Assembly (NCBI RefSeq): GCF_001879715.1
Contig: NZ_MNBW01000001.1
Location: 186,001 to 250,000, forward strand
Reading direction: 5' to 3'
Length of the DNA stretch: 64,000 bases
Source of the DNA: Nioella nitratireducens
GTDB lineage: Bacteria; Pseudomonadota; Alphaproteobacteria; Rhodobacterales; Rhodobacteraceae
Shown here: positions 27,809-40,905 of the stretch, one piece after another
Layout: each line of letters begins with the position of its first letter
How positions within the stretch are numbered: position 1 is the stretch's first letter
The notes under the pieces: model-generated
What the model saw: the letters and a program-made list of their open reading frames with translations, nothing else
What the model was told of the DNA's origin: nothing
Database searches by the model: none
Program-made: the position numbers and the translations under genes

Positions 27809-29944
27809 GCCCGCGGTGATCTCTCCGATCACCACCGCCCCCGGCACCGCCGCCAAGAGCGCCGCGACCTGATCCTCCGGCACCGCCGCCAACAGACCGC
27901 CCGAAGTCTGCGGATCAAACAGGATCGGGTCGCTTGCCCCCCCCATTCGGCCCATCACCGCCGCCGCATTCGCCCCGTGAATGGTCGAGCGGAGACCCGC
28001 CGCAAGGCAGGCCCGCGCGCCGTCGATCACCGGCAGGGCAGCCGCGTGAAGACGCGCCGCCACGCCGGACGCTTCGCAGATATTCATCAGGTGCCCGGCC
28101 AGCCCGAACCCCGTGACATCCGTCATCGCCCGCGCCACCGGCCGCAGCGCCCGCGCGGCGGCGCCAGACCCGGTGGCCATCTGCGCCCATGTCCGCGCCA
28201 CCACCGCCCCCGGCGCGCGCATCTGCATCTCGGCGGCCAGCACCACCCCGGTGCCGAGCGGTTTGGTCAGGATCAGCCTGTCGCCTGGCCGCGCGCCCGC
28301 CAGCGTGATCGCCTCGCCCTCCAGCAGGCCAGTCACGGTAAAACCGATGGTCAGCTCATCACCCATCGAACTGTGGCCGCCGACGATCTCGGCCCCCTCG
28401 GCGGCAAAAACGCTGCTCGCCTCGGCCATGATCTCCGTCAGCCAGCGGGTCTGCAATTCGGGCGACAGGCGTGGCAGGATCAGCGTCGCCAAGGCCGCTT
28501 GCGGCGTGGCCCCCATGGCCCAGCAATCGCCAAGCGCATGGACCGCCGCGATACGGGCCTGAAGGCCGGGATCGTTGCAAAACCCGCGCAGGTGATCGGT
28601 GGTCAGGATCTGGGTCGCGCCGCCAACCCGCAGCACCGCCGCATCGTCGCCGGGGGCCGACAGCACATCGGCGCGGTGGCCCGCCGGCAGCACCATCAGC
28701 GCCTCCGACAGGCTGCCCGGCCCCAGCTTGGCGCCACAGCCGCCACAAAGCGGCTTGCCCCCCAACACCGCATCCACCCCGGCGGCCCGCAGGCGCGGCA
28801 AGGGCGGCGCTGCCATCGGGTCGAGATCACGGAACTTGTCCATGAAGGCCTGGTCGATCCGATTCTTCCACCGCCACAACAGCGGTCCGTCCGCGACCAT
28901 CCCGGCCTTTTCGGCCAGCGCCTCTTTGCCGCCAAGCGAGATCAGCTTGAGGTAATCGCGTTGCGGGCGAAACCGCTTCAGATCGCCCTCGCGCCCCTCG
29001 GCCAGCGCGCGCAGGTTGGCCAGCAGCACCGGCGCCGCCCGCACGGCGAAAACCCCCGCCTTGGGGCGCGGCGAAAAGGTCAGGGCGGCGCAATCGCCCG
29101 CCGCGAAGACCTGCGGATGCCCCGCGACGCGCAGATGCGGATCGACCGGCAGGAATCCGTCGACCAAGGGCAGCCCTGTGGTGGCGAGCCAGTCATGCGG
29201 CCGCGCCCCCGCTGCCCCAAGGCTAAAGTGGCTCTCGATCCGGTCGCCAGAGGCCAGCAGCAGGTGATCCGCCGCGATCCTGGACACCTCGGAATGCTCA
29301 TACAGCACGACGCCTAACCGAGACAGCCGCGCCAGCAGCCGGGCCCGCGCCTTGGGGTGAACGGACTCCAGAACCTCGCCCCGGTCGAGCAGCGCAACCT
29401 CGGATCGGCCCGTCGCCGCCTGAAGTCGGAACGCCGCTGCCATGGCCAGTTCGACGCCCGCCACCCCACCACCGACCACCGCAACCGGGCCACCGCCCTC
29501 CGCGACGAAGCTGGCCCATCTGTCGGCGAAGACATCCAGCGGCTTGGCGGCAATGCCATGCTCGGCAAAGCCTGTGATTTCGGGCATCCGCGCATGAATG
29601 CCGATGTCGATGGACAGCAGGTCATAGCCGATCGGCGCGCGCCCCGGCACGCTGACCCGGCGCGCCAGGGGGTCGATCCCGTCCACGGCACCAATCACCA
29701 CCCGCGCGCCCGCGAACCGCGCCAGATGCACGAGGTCGATATCCAATTCGTCCCGTGCGTAATGCCCCGCCACATGGCCCGGCAGCATCCCCGAATAGGG
29801 GGCGGTCGGGCCGGGGTTGATCACGGTCAGCCGCACCCCCGGCAAGGGCCGCATTGCCCACATCCTGAGCACAAGCGCATGGGTGTGGCCACCGCCCACA
29901 AGAACGATATCGCTGACGATGGGCAAGGTGGCGTGCATGGTCAT
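27785..29944 (-). CDS. selD: Selenide, water dikinase fused to FAD/NAD(P)-dependent oxidoreductase
   Basis: Makes selenophosphate from selenide and ATP. The 719-residue protein is a fusion. Residues ~10-370 are a type II NADH dehydrogenase-like oxidoreductase with two dinucleotide sites (VLVGGGHTHALVLRMWA at 14-30 and AVVGGGVAGVELAMAA at 155-170) and the FAD-distal block VFAAGDCAAL. Residues ~396-719 are SelD, with the active-site segment LCGGCGAKLG (Cys400, Cys403, Lys406) and PGDDAAVL. The active site uses Cys, not selenocysteine. A reductase fused to SelD is a known architecture and presumably delivers reduced selenium. With mnmH beside it, tRNA selenation is the supported use; no selA or selB is in the window. 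Convergent 24-bp overlap with mnmH. Confidence 0.93.
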   Translation of the reverse strand: MTMHATLPIVSDIVLVGGGHTHALVLRMWAMRPLPGVRLTVINPGPTAPYSGMLPGHVAGHYARDELDIDLVHLARFAGARVVIGAVDGIDPLARRVSVPGRAPIGYDLLSIDIGIHARMPEITGFAEHGIAAKPLDVFADRWASFVAEGGGPVAVVGGGVAGVELAMAAAFRLQAATGRSEVALLDRGEVLESVHPKARARLLARLSRLGVVLYEHSEVSRIAADHLLLASGDRIESHFSLGAAGARPHDWLATTGLPLVDGFLPVDPHLRVAGHPQVFAAGDCAALTFSPRPKAGVFAVRAAPVLLANLRALAEGREGDLKRFRPQRDYLKLISLGGKEALAEKAGMVADGPLLWRWKNRIDQAFMDKFRDLDPMAAPPLPRLRAAGVDAVLGGKPLCGGCGAKLGPGSLSEALMVLPAGHRADVLSAPGDDAAVLRVGGATQILTTDHLRGFCNDPGLQARIAAVHALGDCWAMGATPQAALATLILPRLSPELQTRWLTEIMAEASSVFAAEGAEIVGGHSSMGDELTIGFTVTGLLEGEAITLAGARPGDRLILTKPLGTGVVLAAEMQMRAPGAVVARTWAQMATGSGAAARALRPVARAMTDVTGFGLAGHLMNICEASGVAARLHAAALPVIDGARACLAAGLRSTIHGANAAAVMGRMGGASDPILFDPQTSGGLLAAVPEDQVAALLAAVPGAVVIGEITAGSPRIDLV

Positions 29945-30023
29945 TCCTCGGCAGTGCTGCGACCAGCCTTACCCGCCCGCGCCGCGCGCGGCGAGTCCCT
30001 ACGCCGCCGCATCGTTTGTAAAG

Positions 30024-30070
30024 ATTTTCCGACAGACCTGTCAGGAATTTCCGACGCGGCCGTCGGAAAT
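30024..30070. repeat. TTTTCCGACA hairpin motif, copy 2
   Basis: Contains TTTTCCGACAGACCTGTC with an internal GACAG/CTGTC stem, then a perfect 10-bp stem ATTTCCGACG/CGTCGGAAAT with loop CGGC (30047-30070). It lies in the 134 bp between the truA stop and the selD start on the minus strand. The resemblance to the element at 8125-8160 marks it as a dispersed motif. It could terminate truA transcription or be part of the selD promoter. Confidence 0.5.
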
Positions 30071-30078
30071 CCGGGGCC

Positions 30079-30852
30079 TCACCCGTCGCCGAACGGCGGC
30101 TCGCGATAGCGCACATGGCTGAGATAGAGCCCATCGGCCGGGCAGACCGGCCCGCAGGCGGCGCGGTCTCGGGCCTCCAGCGCGGTTTTCACATCCTCGG
30201 GCGCCCACGCCCCTGCGCCGACCCGTTCCAGCGTACCGACGATCGAGCGCACCTGATTGTGCAGGAACGACCGCGCCCGCAGGAAAAAGCGGAATTCTCG
30301 GCCATGGCGGCACGCCACCTCGGTGATCGAGATCTCGTCCAGCGTCTTCACCGGGCTGGCCGCCTGACAGATCGTGGCGCGGAAAGTGGTGAAATCATGG
30401 TGTCCGATCAGATACCTGGCCCCTTCCCGCATCGCGTCAGGATCAAGTCGGTTCTTGACCTGCCACGCGAACCCCGCGTCGTGGGTCAGCGGCGCGCGGC
30501 GCGAAATCAGGCGAAAGACATATTGCCGTTCGAGGGCCGAAAACCGCGCGTGCCAGTCGTCCGCGACGCGCTTGGCCGCGAGGATTGCAACCGGCTGCGG
30601 CTTGAGATGGTAGTTCAGCGCCTCGGACAAGCGGAACGGGTTCCAGTCCCGCGCCATGTCACAATGGGCCACCTGACCGGTGGCGTGCACCCCCGCATCG
30701 GTCCGCCCCGCCGCCGCAATCGTCGGCACATCAGCTTCCAACCGCGCCAACGCGGCCTCGATCGCGCCCTGAACCGAGAGCTGATCGACCTGACGCTGCC
30801 AGCCGACAAAGGGGCGGCCATCATATTCCACAAGAAGCGCATAACGGGGCAT
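30079..30852 (-). CDS. truA: tRNA pseudouridine(38-40) synthase
   Basis: Isomerises uridines 38-40 in the anticodon arm of tRNAs. The 257-residue protein has the family blocks: [12 protein letters not shown] near the N-terminus, [17 protein letters not shown] with the catalytic Asp at about residue 52, and [19 protein letters not shown] in the C-terminal half. Start ATG at 30852 gives the normal N-terminus [12 protein letters not shown]. It is divergent from ycjX and upstream of selD on the same strand. Confidence 0.96.
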   Translation of the reverse strand: MPRYALLVEYDGRPFVGWQRQVDQLSVQGAIEAALARLEADVPTIAAAGRTDAGVHATGQVAHCDMARDWNPFRLSEALNYHLKPQPVAILAAKRVADDWHARFSALERQYVFRLISRRAPLTHDAGFAWQVKNRLDPDAMREGARYLIGHHDFTTFRATICQAASPVKTLDEISITEVACRHGREFRFFLRARSFLHNQVRSIVGTLERVGAGAWAPEDVKTALEARDRAACGPVCPADGLYLSHVRYREPPFGDG

Positions 30853-30955
30853 GGTTTTCCGCTACCGCAAAGCGCGGCGAAGGGCAATCAGCCCTGTAAA
30901 CCGCGTGGGCGAATGCCTATTCTCAAGGCTATCGGAATTGGAAAGGTGGTTTCAC

Positions 30956-32368
30956 TTGGTCATCGGTGCCCTCTCGGACACGCTCGGGCGTGGGGTGGAA
31001 AGCATGGGCTCGGCCCTGTCAGAGACCTTTTTCGAACCGGTCATCCGCCTCGGCGTGACCGGCCTGTCGCGGGCTGGCAAGACGGTTTTCATCACCTCGC
31101 TGGTGGCCAACCTGCTGGACCGGGGCCGGATGCCGGGGCTGCAAGCCGCCAGTTCCGGGCGCATTCAGGCCGCGTTCCTGCAACCGCAGCCCGACGATAC
31201 CGTGCCGCGTTTCGATTTTGAGACCCATCTTGCCGCGCTGACCGGAACGGCGCCGCATTGGCCCGACTCCACTCGCGCCGTGTCCGAACTGCGCCTGTCG
31301 CTGCGGGTCCAGCCGAAGGGGCTGTTGTCCGGCCTGTCGGGGCCCCGCACCGTGCATCTGGATATCGTGGATTATCCGGGCGAATGGCTGCTCGACCTCG
31401 CGTTGTTGGACCAAACCTATGATGAATGGAGCGCCGACACGCTGGCCCGTGCCGAGGCGCGCGCGCAGGCCAAGGCGTTCCTCGCGGACCTCGCCGCGAC
31501 CAACGGCAACGAAAAGCTGGCAGAGTCCACCGCGCAGCGGCTGGCCCACAGCTTCACAACCTATCTCAATACCGCCCGCGAAGATGGTTTTTCCGATTGC
31601 ACGCCGGGACGTTTCCTGTTGCCGGGCGAACTGGAAGGCAGCCCCGTGCTGACCTTCGCGCCCCTGCCCATGGGCGACGCCCCGCGCGGCAGCCTGCGCC
31701 GGGAAATGGCCCGCCGATACGAGGCCTACAAGGCACAGGTCGTCAAACCCTTCTTCCGCAATCATTTTGCCCGGATCGACCGGCAGGTGGTGCTGGTCGA
31801 TGCGCTCGGGGCGATCCATTCCGGGCCGCAAGCCGTCGAAGATCTTCGCCGCGCCATGGCCGGTATTCTGGGGGCGTTCCGGCCGGGGCGAAATTCATTC
31901 CTGTCGGCGATCATGGGCAGGCGGGTCGAGAAGATCCTCTTTGCCGCGACCAAGGCCGATCACCTGCACCACACACAACACCCGCGCCTGACCGCGATCA
32001 TGGAGGCGCTGCTGCGCGACGCCCGCGACCGGGCCGATTTCGCCGGGGCCACGACTCAGGCCATGGCAATCGCGGCCCTGCGCGCCACGGTCGAAGAGAC
32101 CCGGCCGCATGACGGCAAGGATCTGGATCTCGTGCGTGGCACGCTGCTGGCGACCGGCAAGCAGGCCGCCTTCCACCCCGGTGAACTGCCCGAAGACCCC
32201 GGCCACCTGCTCGCCCCTGCGCGCAAGGGGGCCGAGGCGTGGCTGGACGCGGATTACGAGGTGATGCGCTTCGCCCCGGCCCAATTGATCCTGAAACCCG
32301 GTGAAGGGCCGCCGCATATCCGGCTGGACCGCGCCGCCGAATTCCTGTTGGGGGACAAGCTGGCATGA
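30956..32368 (+). CDS. ycjX: YcjX-family P-loop protein
   Basis: A 470-residue cytoplasmic NTP-binding protein. The Walker A motif GLSRAGKTVF is at about residue 33, and the family-typical segments DIVDYPGEWLLDLALLDQTY (Walker B region) and FAATKADHLHH (N/TKAD base-recognition block) follow, suggesting a GTPase. In E. coli, ycjX and ycjF are phage-shock regulon neighbours; their biochemical role is not settled. A longer open frame begins at 30851, but TTG at 30956 with AAAGGTGG in front matches the size of family members. ATGA overlap with ycjF. Confidence 0.87.
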   Translation: MVIGALSDTLGRGVESMGSALSETFFEPVIRLGVTGLSRAGKTVFITSLVANLLDRGRMPGLQAASSGRIQAAFLQPQPDDTVPRFDFETHLAALTGTAPHWPDSTRAVSELRLSLRVQPKGLLSGLSGPRTVHLDIVDYPGEWLLDLALLDQTYDEWSADTLARAEARAQAKAFLADLAATNGNEKLAESTAQRLAHSFTTYLNTAREDGFSDCTPGRFLLPGELEGSPVLTFAPLPMGDAPRGSLRREMARRYEAYKAQVVKPFFRNHFARIDRQVVLVDALGAIHSGPQAVEDLRRAMAGILGAFRPGRNSFLSAIMGRRVEKILFAATKADHLHHTQHPRLTAIMEALLRDARDRADFAGATTQAMAIAALRATVEETRPHDGKDLDLVRGTLLATGKQAAFHPGELPEDPGHLLAPARKGAEAWLDADYEVMRFAPAQLILKPGEGPPHIRLDRAAEFLLGDKLA

Positions 32369-33372
32369 GCGAGCGCAAAGGCCCGATCCTGATCGAACTG
32401 GACGACACGCCCGTCGAAGGCCCTGCCGCCGCACCGCCGGTGCCCGACCTCGACATGCCTGCCCCCACGGGCCGTGCAATGCAGACCGTGGCGACGCTGG
32501 CCGCGCGCAAACCCTCGCGGCTGGCGCAATTCTTCTGGGCGTCGGTGACGGGGTTGATCGGCTTCACGGTGTCGCTCGCGGCGTGGAACTATGTCACCGG
32601 GCTGCTGGCCTCACATCCCGTTCTGGGATGGATCGCGACAGGTCTGATCGGGCTGGTGCTGCTGGCACTGACCCTGATCGCCCTGCGCGAAGCGGCATCC
32701 TTTTTCAGCCTCGGCAAGCTGGACCACCTGCGCCGCAAGGCCGAGGCGGCCCTTGCCACCGGCGACATGTCGGCAGCGTCGGGCGTGGTGGACGACCTGC
32801 AAACGCTCTACCGGCACCGGGCCGAGTTGCGGCTTGGGCGCGAGGAACTGGCCGCGCGGAGGGGCGACGTGTTCGACGCCGACGCCCTGCTGCATCTGGC
32901 CGAACGCACCCTGCTGACGCCGCTGGACGCCGCCGCCAAGGCCGAGGTCGAAGCCGCCGCCAGACAAGTTGCCACGGTCACCGCGCTGGTGCCGCTGGCG
33001 CTGGCCGATGTCTTCACCGCGCTGACCGCCAACCTGCGCATGATCCGCCGCATCGCGGAAATCTACGGTGGCCGCGCCGGCACCCTTGGCGCATGGCGGT
33101 TGACGCGCGCGGTCATCACCCATCTGGTCGCCACCGGCATGGTCGCTGTGGGCGATGACATGCTTGAGCCTTTCATCGGCGGCGGGCTGCTTGGCAAGCT
33201 GTCGCGGCGCTTTGGCGAGGGGCTGGTCAATGGCGCGCTCACCGCCCGCGTGGGCGTGGCCGCGATGGATGTGTGCCGTCCCATGCCGTTCCGCGAAGGC
33301 ACCCGGCCTTCGGCCTCCAGCCTCGTGCGCCGGGCGCTGTCGGGTCTCTTCGACAGGAAGACCGAGGCATGA
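32365..33372 (+). CDS. ycjF: YcjF-family (TIGR01620/DUF697) membrane protein
   Basis: A 335-residue protein with two central hydrophobic segments (FWASVTGLIGFTVSLAAW and IATGLIGLVLLALTLIAL), an amphipathic coiled region with HLRRKAEAALATGD, and a C-terminal DUF697-like part with RAVITHLVATGMVAVGDD. It is the usual partner of YcjX and is predicted to sit in the inner membrane. Start and stop overlap both neighbours by ATGA, so ycjX, ycjF and the following permease form one transcript. Confidence 0.85.
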   Translation: MSERKGPILIELDDTPVEGPAAAPPVPDLDMPAPTGRAMQTVATLAARKPSRLAQFFWASVTGLIGFTVSLAAWNYVTGLLASHPVLGWIATGLIGLVLLALTLIALREAASFFSLGKLDHLRRKAEAALATGDMSAASGVVDDLQTLYRHRAELRLGREELAARRGDVFDADALLHLAERTLLTPLDAAAKAEVEAAARQVATVTALVPLALADVFTALTANLRMIRRIAEIYGGRAGTLGAWRLTRAVITHLVATGMVAVGDDMLEPFIGGGLLGKLSRRFGEGLVNGALTARVGVAAMDVCRPMPFREGTRPSASSLVRRALSGLFDRKTEA

Positions 33373-34268
33373 CCGTCGACCGCCCCGTTCTGGGGATCTT
33401 GCTGATGCTGGGGTTCTGCTGCCTTGCGCCACTTGGAGATTCCATCGCCAAGCTGCTTGGCGGCACCATACCGTTGATCCAGCTCTTGCTGGTCCGCTTC
33501 GGGATGCAGGCGGCGCTGATCCCCTATGCCATGGCGACGGGCGTGCCGCTGCGGATGACGCCCCGCATTCTGCGCCTGACGATGATCCGAACGGTGCTGC
33601 ATGTCATCGGCATCGGGTCGATGTTCACTGCCCTCAGGTTCCTGCCGTTGGCCGATGCCATCGCCATTGCCTTCGTTATGCCCTTCATCATGCTGATCCT
33701 CGGGCGTTTCGTGCTTGACGAAGAGGTGGGGCCACGGCGTCTGGCCGCTTGCGGTGTGGGCTTCATGGGCGTGCTGATGGTGGTGCAGCCAAGCTTTGCC
33801 GAGGTCGGCTGGCCCGCCCTGTTGCCGCTGTCGGTGGCCGTGTCCTTTGCCTTTTTCATGCTGGTCACGCGGCAAGTGGCGAAAGAGACGGACCCCATCG
33901 CCCTGCAAGGGATCAGCGGCGTGCTGGCGGTGCCGATCCTTGGCCTTGCGCTGCTGGTGCCGTCGGACCTGCCCGATCTGGGACTAGTCTGGCCGCAAGT
34001 GTCCGAGGCGCTGCTGCTGCTTGCCATCGGGGTGATCGGGACCACGGCACATCTGTTGATGACGTGGTCCTTGCGCTTTGCGCCCTCGGCCACGCTGGCG
34101 CCGATGCAGTATCTGGAAATTCCGATTGCAACCCTGATCGGCTGGCTGATCTTCGGTGACCTGCCGGACGGGCTGGCCGCCATCGGCATCACGATCACAA
34201 TCCTGTCCGGGCTCTATGTCATCTGGCGCGAGCAGATGACAAGCCGGACAGCCAGACAGGCTGGCTGA
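33369..34268 (+). CDS. DMT superfamily (EamA) transporter
   Basis: A 299-residue integral membrane protein with ten hydrophobic helices in two EamA repeats. The first repeat ends near FMGVLMVVQPSF; the second near GLAAIGITITILSGLYV. The block LRFLPLADAIAIAFVMPF and APMQYLEIPIATLIGWLIFGDLP are typical of S-adenosylmethionine- or metabolite-type DMT exporters, but the substrate is unknown. The frame is open further upstream inside ycjF; the ATG at 33369 overlaps the ycjF stop and is the natural start. Confidence 0.88.
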   Translation: MTVDRPVLGILLMLGFCCLAPLGDSIAKLLGGTIPLIQLLLVRFGMQAALIPYAMATGVPLRMTPRILRLTMIRTVLHVIGIGSMFTALRFLPLADAIAIAFVMPFIMLILGRFVLDEEVGPRRLAACGVGFMGVLMVVQPSFAEVGWPALLPLSVAVSFAFFMLVTRQVAKETDPIALQGISGVLAVPILGLALLVPSDLPDLGLVWPQVSEALLLLAIGVIGTTAHLLMTWSLRFAPSATLAPMQYLEIPIATLIGWLIFGDLPDGLAAIGITITILSGLYVIWREQMTSRTARQAG

Positions 34269-34280
34269 CGACACCGGCCC

Positions 34281-34313
34281 GCGCCTTTTGGCCCAAGAAA
34301 CGAAAAGGCGCGC
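34281..34313. terminator. Inverted repeat between DMT permease and katG
   Basis: A perfect 10-bp stem CGCGCCTTTT/AAAAGGCGCG (34281-34290 and 34304-34313) with a 13-nt loop lies between the two convergent genes. The T/A tracts are inside the stem, so it could work in both directions, but there is no separate T-run after it. Confidence 0.5.
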
Positions 34314-34354
34314 CCCGGTCAGGGACGCGCCGATGTTGTCAGGCTTGGGTCAGG

Positions 34355-36714
<2,360 letters not shown>

Positions 36715-36716
<2 letters not shown>

Positions 36717-37647
36717 GAGAGACATCACCCTTCGCCAGCTTCGCTATTTCGACGCCCTGTCACGCCACGGGCATTTCGGCCGCGCGGCAGAGGCCTGCGC
36801 GATCTCTCAACCGGCGCTGTCCGTGCAGATCAAGGAACTGGAGGAATCCCTCGGCACCCCCCTGTTCGAACGCAGCGCCCGGCAGGTGCGGCTGACCGGC
36901 TTCGGCGAGGAAGTCTCGGGGCGGGTGCGGGCCATCCTTCGCTCGGTCGACGAACTGGGGGACATGGCCCGCGCGTCACAGGATCGGCTGGCAGGTCGGC
37001 TGCGCATCGGCGTGATCCCCACCATCGCCCCCTATCTGCTGCCTGCGATCATCGGGCGGCTGACCCGTGACCACGCGGGCCTCGACATCCGCGTGCGCGA
37101 GACGGTGACGCCGAAACTGATCCACGAGTTGGAGGAGGGTCGGCTGGACACCGCCATCGTGGCGCTGCCGATCTCGGAGCCAGCTTTTACCGAGGTGGCG
37201 TTGTTTTCCGAAGAGTTCGTGCTGGTGCGCCCCAAGACGGACGAGGGCAAACCGGTGCCCAACCGCGAGGCGCTGCGGGAAATGCGACTGCTTCTGCTGG
37301 AAGAAGGCCACTGTTTCCGCGATCAGGCACTGTCTTTTTGCGCCATCAATTCGACCCTGCCGCGCGAGCTGCTGGACGGCAGTTCGCTGACAACGCTGGT
37401 GCAAATGGTCAGCGCCGGGATTGGCGTGACCCTGATCCCCGAGATGGCGGTCCCGGTCGAGACCCGCTCGGCCTCGGTCGCGCTCGCCCGCTTCGACGCC
37501 CCCCGCCCCAAACGCACCATCGGCATGATCTGGCGCAAGACGACGCCGCTGGCGGGCCAGTTGGCGCATGTGGCGGACGCGGTGAAAGCAGCGGCGGGGG
37601 TTGGTGTGGGTGAACGGCGCCCCGGCGCGGAACAAGGGCGCCCGTAG
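36715..37647 (+). CDS. oxyR: Hydrogen peroxide sensor/activator OxyR
   Basis: A 310-residue LysR regulator. The winged helix is at residues 1-60 (RQLRYFDALSRHGHFGRAAE, then SQPALSVQIKELEESLG). The effector domain has the two redox cysteines Cys200 and Cys209 in EEGHCFRDQALSFC, which match the peroxide-sensing pair of E. coli OxyR (199 and 208). Peroxide would form the disulfide and turn on katG, which is divergent. There is no clear ribosome binding site upstream of the ATG: a palindrome reaches into the start codon. The last codons run into a GTAGGGTGGGCA inverted repeat, whose TAG is the stop, so the tail EQGRP may be shaped by that element. Confidence 0.94.
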
Positions 37648-37717
37648 GGTGGGCAGTTTGCCCACCTCTGAGGCAATGGGCTGGGCAGCGTGGTGGGCAA
37701 AACTGCCCACCCTACGG
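37642..37717. repeat. GTAGGGTGGGCA inverted repeat (MITE-like), overlapping the oxyR stop
   Basis: Left arm 37642-37666 begins CCGTAGGGTGGGCAG and ends TGCCCACC; the right arm 37692-37717 ends with CTGCCCACCCTACGG. The outer 15 bases are exact inverted copies. Each arm is also a hairpin on its own (GGTGGGCA/TGCCCACC). The TAG at 37645-37647 inside the left arm is the oxyR stop codon. The element lies between convergent oxyR and uvrB and could serve as a two-way terminator. The short GTAGGGTGGGCA sequence is known as a dispersed motif in many bacterial genomes. Confidence 0.8.
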
Positions 37718-37741
37718 CTTGCTTCACTATTTGAAGAAACA

Positions 37742-39919
<2,178 letters not shown>

Positions 39920-39948
39920 GTCTTGGTCCTTCGGTTGCCCCTAAGAAT

Positions 39949-39963
39949 GATCGCATTTTGTTC
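39949..39963. promoter_or_regulatory. Candidate LexA (SOS) box upstream of uvrB
   Basis: GATC-N7-GTTC reads as GAAC-N7-GATC on the uvrB strand, one base from the alphaproteobacterial SOS consensus GTTC-N7-GTTC (GAAC-N7-GAAC). It lies 30-44 bp upstream of the uvrB start, where a LexA operator would overlap the promoter. One mismatch makes this a proposal only. Confidence 0.4.
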
Positions 39964-39982
39964 CGCTGCAAGGGGGCCGCGG

Positions 39983-40014
39983 AAAAAACACGCCGCGCGG
40001 GCCAACGCGCGGCG
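39983..40014 (-). terminator. Intrinsic terminator on the minus strand
   Basis: Read on the minus strand: stem CGCCGCGCG/CGCGCGGCG (9 bp, perfect; 39991-39999 with 40006-40014, 6-nt loop), then TG and six Ts (39988-39983). It lies 64 bp upstream of uvrB, so it ends a transcript that starts to its right, not uvrB itself. Confidence 0.75.
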
Positions 40015-40095
40015 CCGGTCTAGCACATCCCTGCTGACAGGGTTTTGTCAGTAGCCTGTCAGCCATCGGCCCCGGACCCGCACCCGACCGCTCAA
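39983..40095 (-). ncRNA. Putative small RNA (or uvrB leader) upstream of uvrB
   Basis: The 436-bp stretch 39920-40355 has no convincing gene on either strand. On the minus strand it holds, in order, a TTTAAAGAT-containing AT-rich patch (around 40098-40106) that could be a -10 region, a 9-bp hairpin GCTGACAGG/CCTGTCAGC (40033-40041 with 40055-40063), and the intrinsic terminator at 39983-40014. A transcript of about 110 nt with two stable stems would result. No known RNA family (SRP RNA, RNase P, 6S, tmRNA) was recognised. The 5' end is approximate. An attenuator in the uvrB leader is the alternative. The rest of the stretch up to the NDUFS4-like gene shows nothing else clear. Confidence 0.35.
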
Positions 40096-40355
40096 TCTTT
40101 AAACGAATTTGCAAGAATTCTGCGGGAGTATTCCCTTGCTGGGTCGGGCCACCTGCCCCTAGGGTGCCCAGGCAAGCAGCAAAACGGTTGTCGGCTGGCC
40201 CCGCACCACCCACCCCACCCTCGCTCCACGGGGTCGGTCGGCAACCTGCTTTACCCGGTCTCGCGCGGATGGTGCCCAAGCGCGACCAGAATGACCGTTG
40301 CATCCCGCCCCCGCTTTCACGATAAGACACACGTAACCCCGAAGGAGTTGCCCTG

Positions 40356-40667
40356 ATGCGCGCACGAATCTATCAGCCCTCTCGCAACGCCATGCAGTCC
40401 GGCATGGGTAAGACCAAGACCTGGATTCTGGAATTTGCCCCGACCGAACGACGCGAAGTCGATCCGTTGATGGGCTGGACCGGATCGGGCGACATGTCGA
40501 GCCAGGTCAGGCTGCGGTTCGAAAGCTGCGAGGCCGCGCAGGACTACGCCCGGGAACATGGTATCGACGCGGTCGTGCTGCGCACCCACAAGCGCAAGGC
40601 CAACGTCCGCGCGCGCGGCTATGGCGAGAACTTCGCCACCGACCGCCGACAGGTCTGGACCCACTGA
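40356..40667 (+). CDS. NDUFS4-like (ETC complex I) accessory subunit
   Basis: A 103-residue protein of the ETC complex I subunit conserved region, the bacterial counterpart of the mitochondrial 18-kDa subunit NDUFS4. Visible hallmarks are the start [20 protein letters not shown], the middle [20 protein letters not shown] and the end [16 protein letters not shown]. Alphaproteobacteria carry it outside the nuo operon. It is a peripheral subunit on the cytoplasmic arm near the NADH module. The start has GAAGGAG in front. Single gene; 238 bp without a clear gene separate it from the tRNA. Confidence 0.93.
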   Translation: MRARIYQPSRNAMQSGMGKTKTWILEFAPTERREVDPLMGWTGSGDMSSQVRLRFESCEAAQDYAREHGIDAVVLRTHKRKANVRARGYGENFATDRRQVWTH

Positions 40668-40905
40668 AACCCGGTGCCGGGCTGGCGCGTCGCGCTGGAC
40701 GATGCCCGCGCCCGCGGCCTCAGTCTTGAAACCGGGCCGGTCGCCGACCGCGCTGCTTCCCGCGCTCCATGCCCTTCCGGATTCACGAAAACCGGCCCCT
40801 GTGGCGCCTTTGCCAACGGCCCGCACTCCACCCTCACGACCCACCCGATCTCGGCCCCGGATCACTCTTGCCTTCGGCCCGAAGCTCGCGCATCTAGGGG
40901 GCAGC

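Noticed and set aside
27785-29944. Selenocysteine (TGA) in SelD
   Set aside because: The active-site position is encoded as Cys (CGGCGAK); no in-frame TGA occurs there.
40015-40355. SRP RNA, RNase P RNA, 6S or tmRNA gene
   Set aside because: None of the conserved core sequences (for example the SRP GGAAGCAGCC-type loop) is visible; kept only as an unassigned small RNA candidate.
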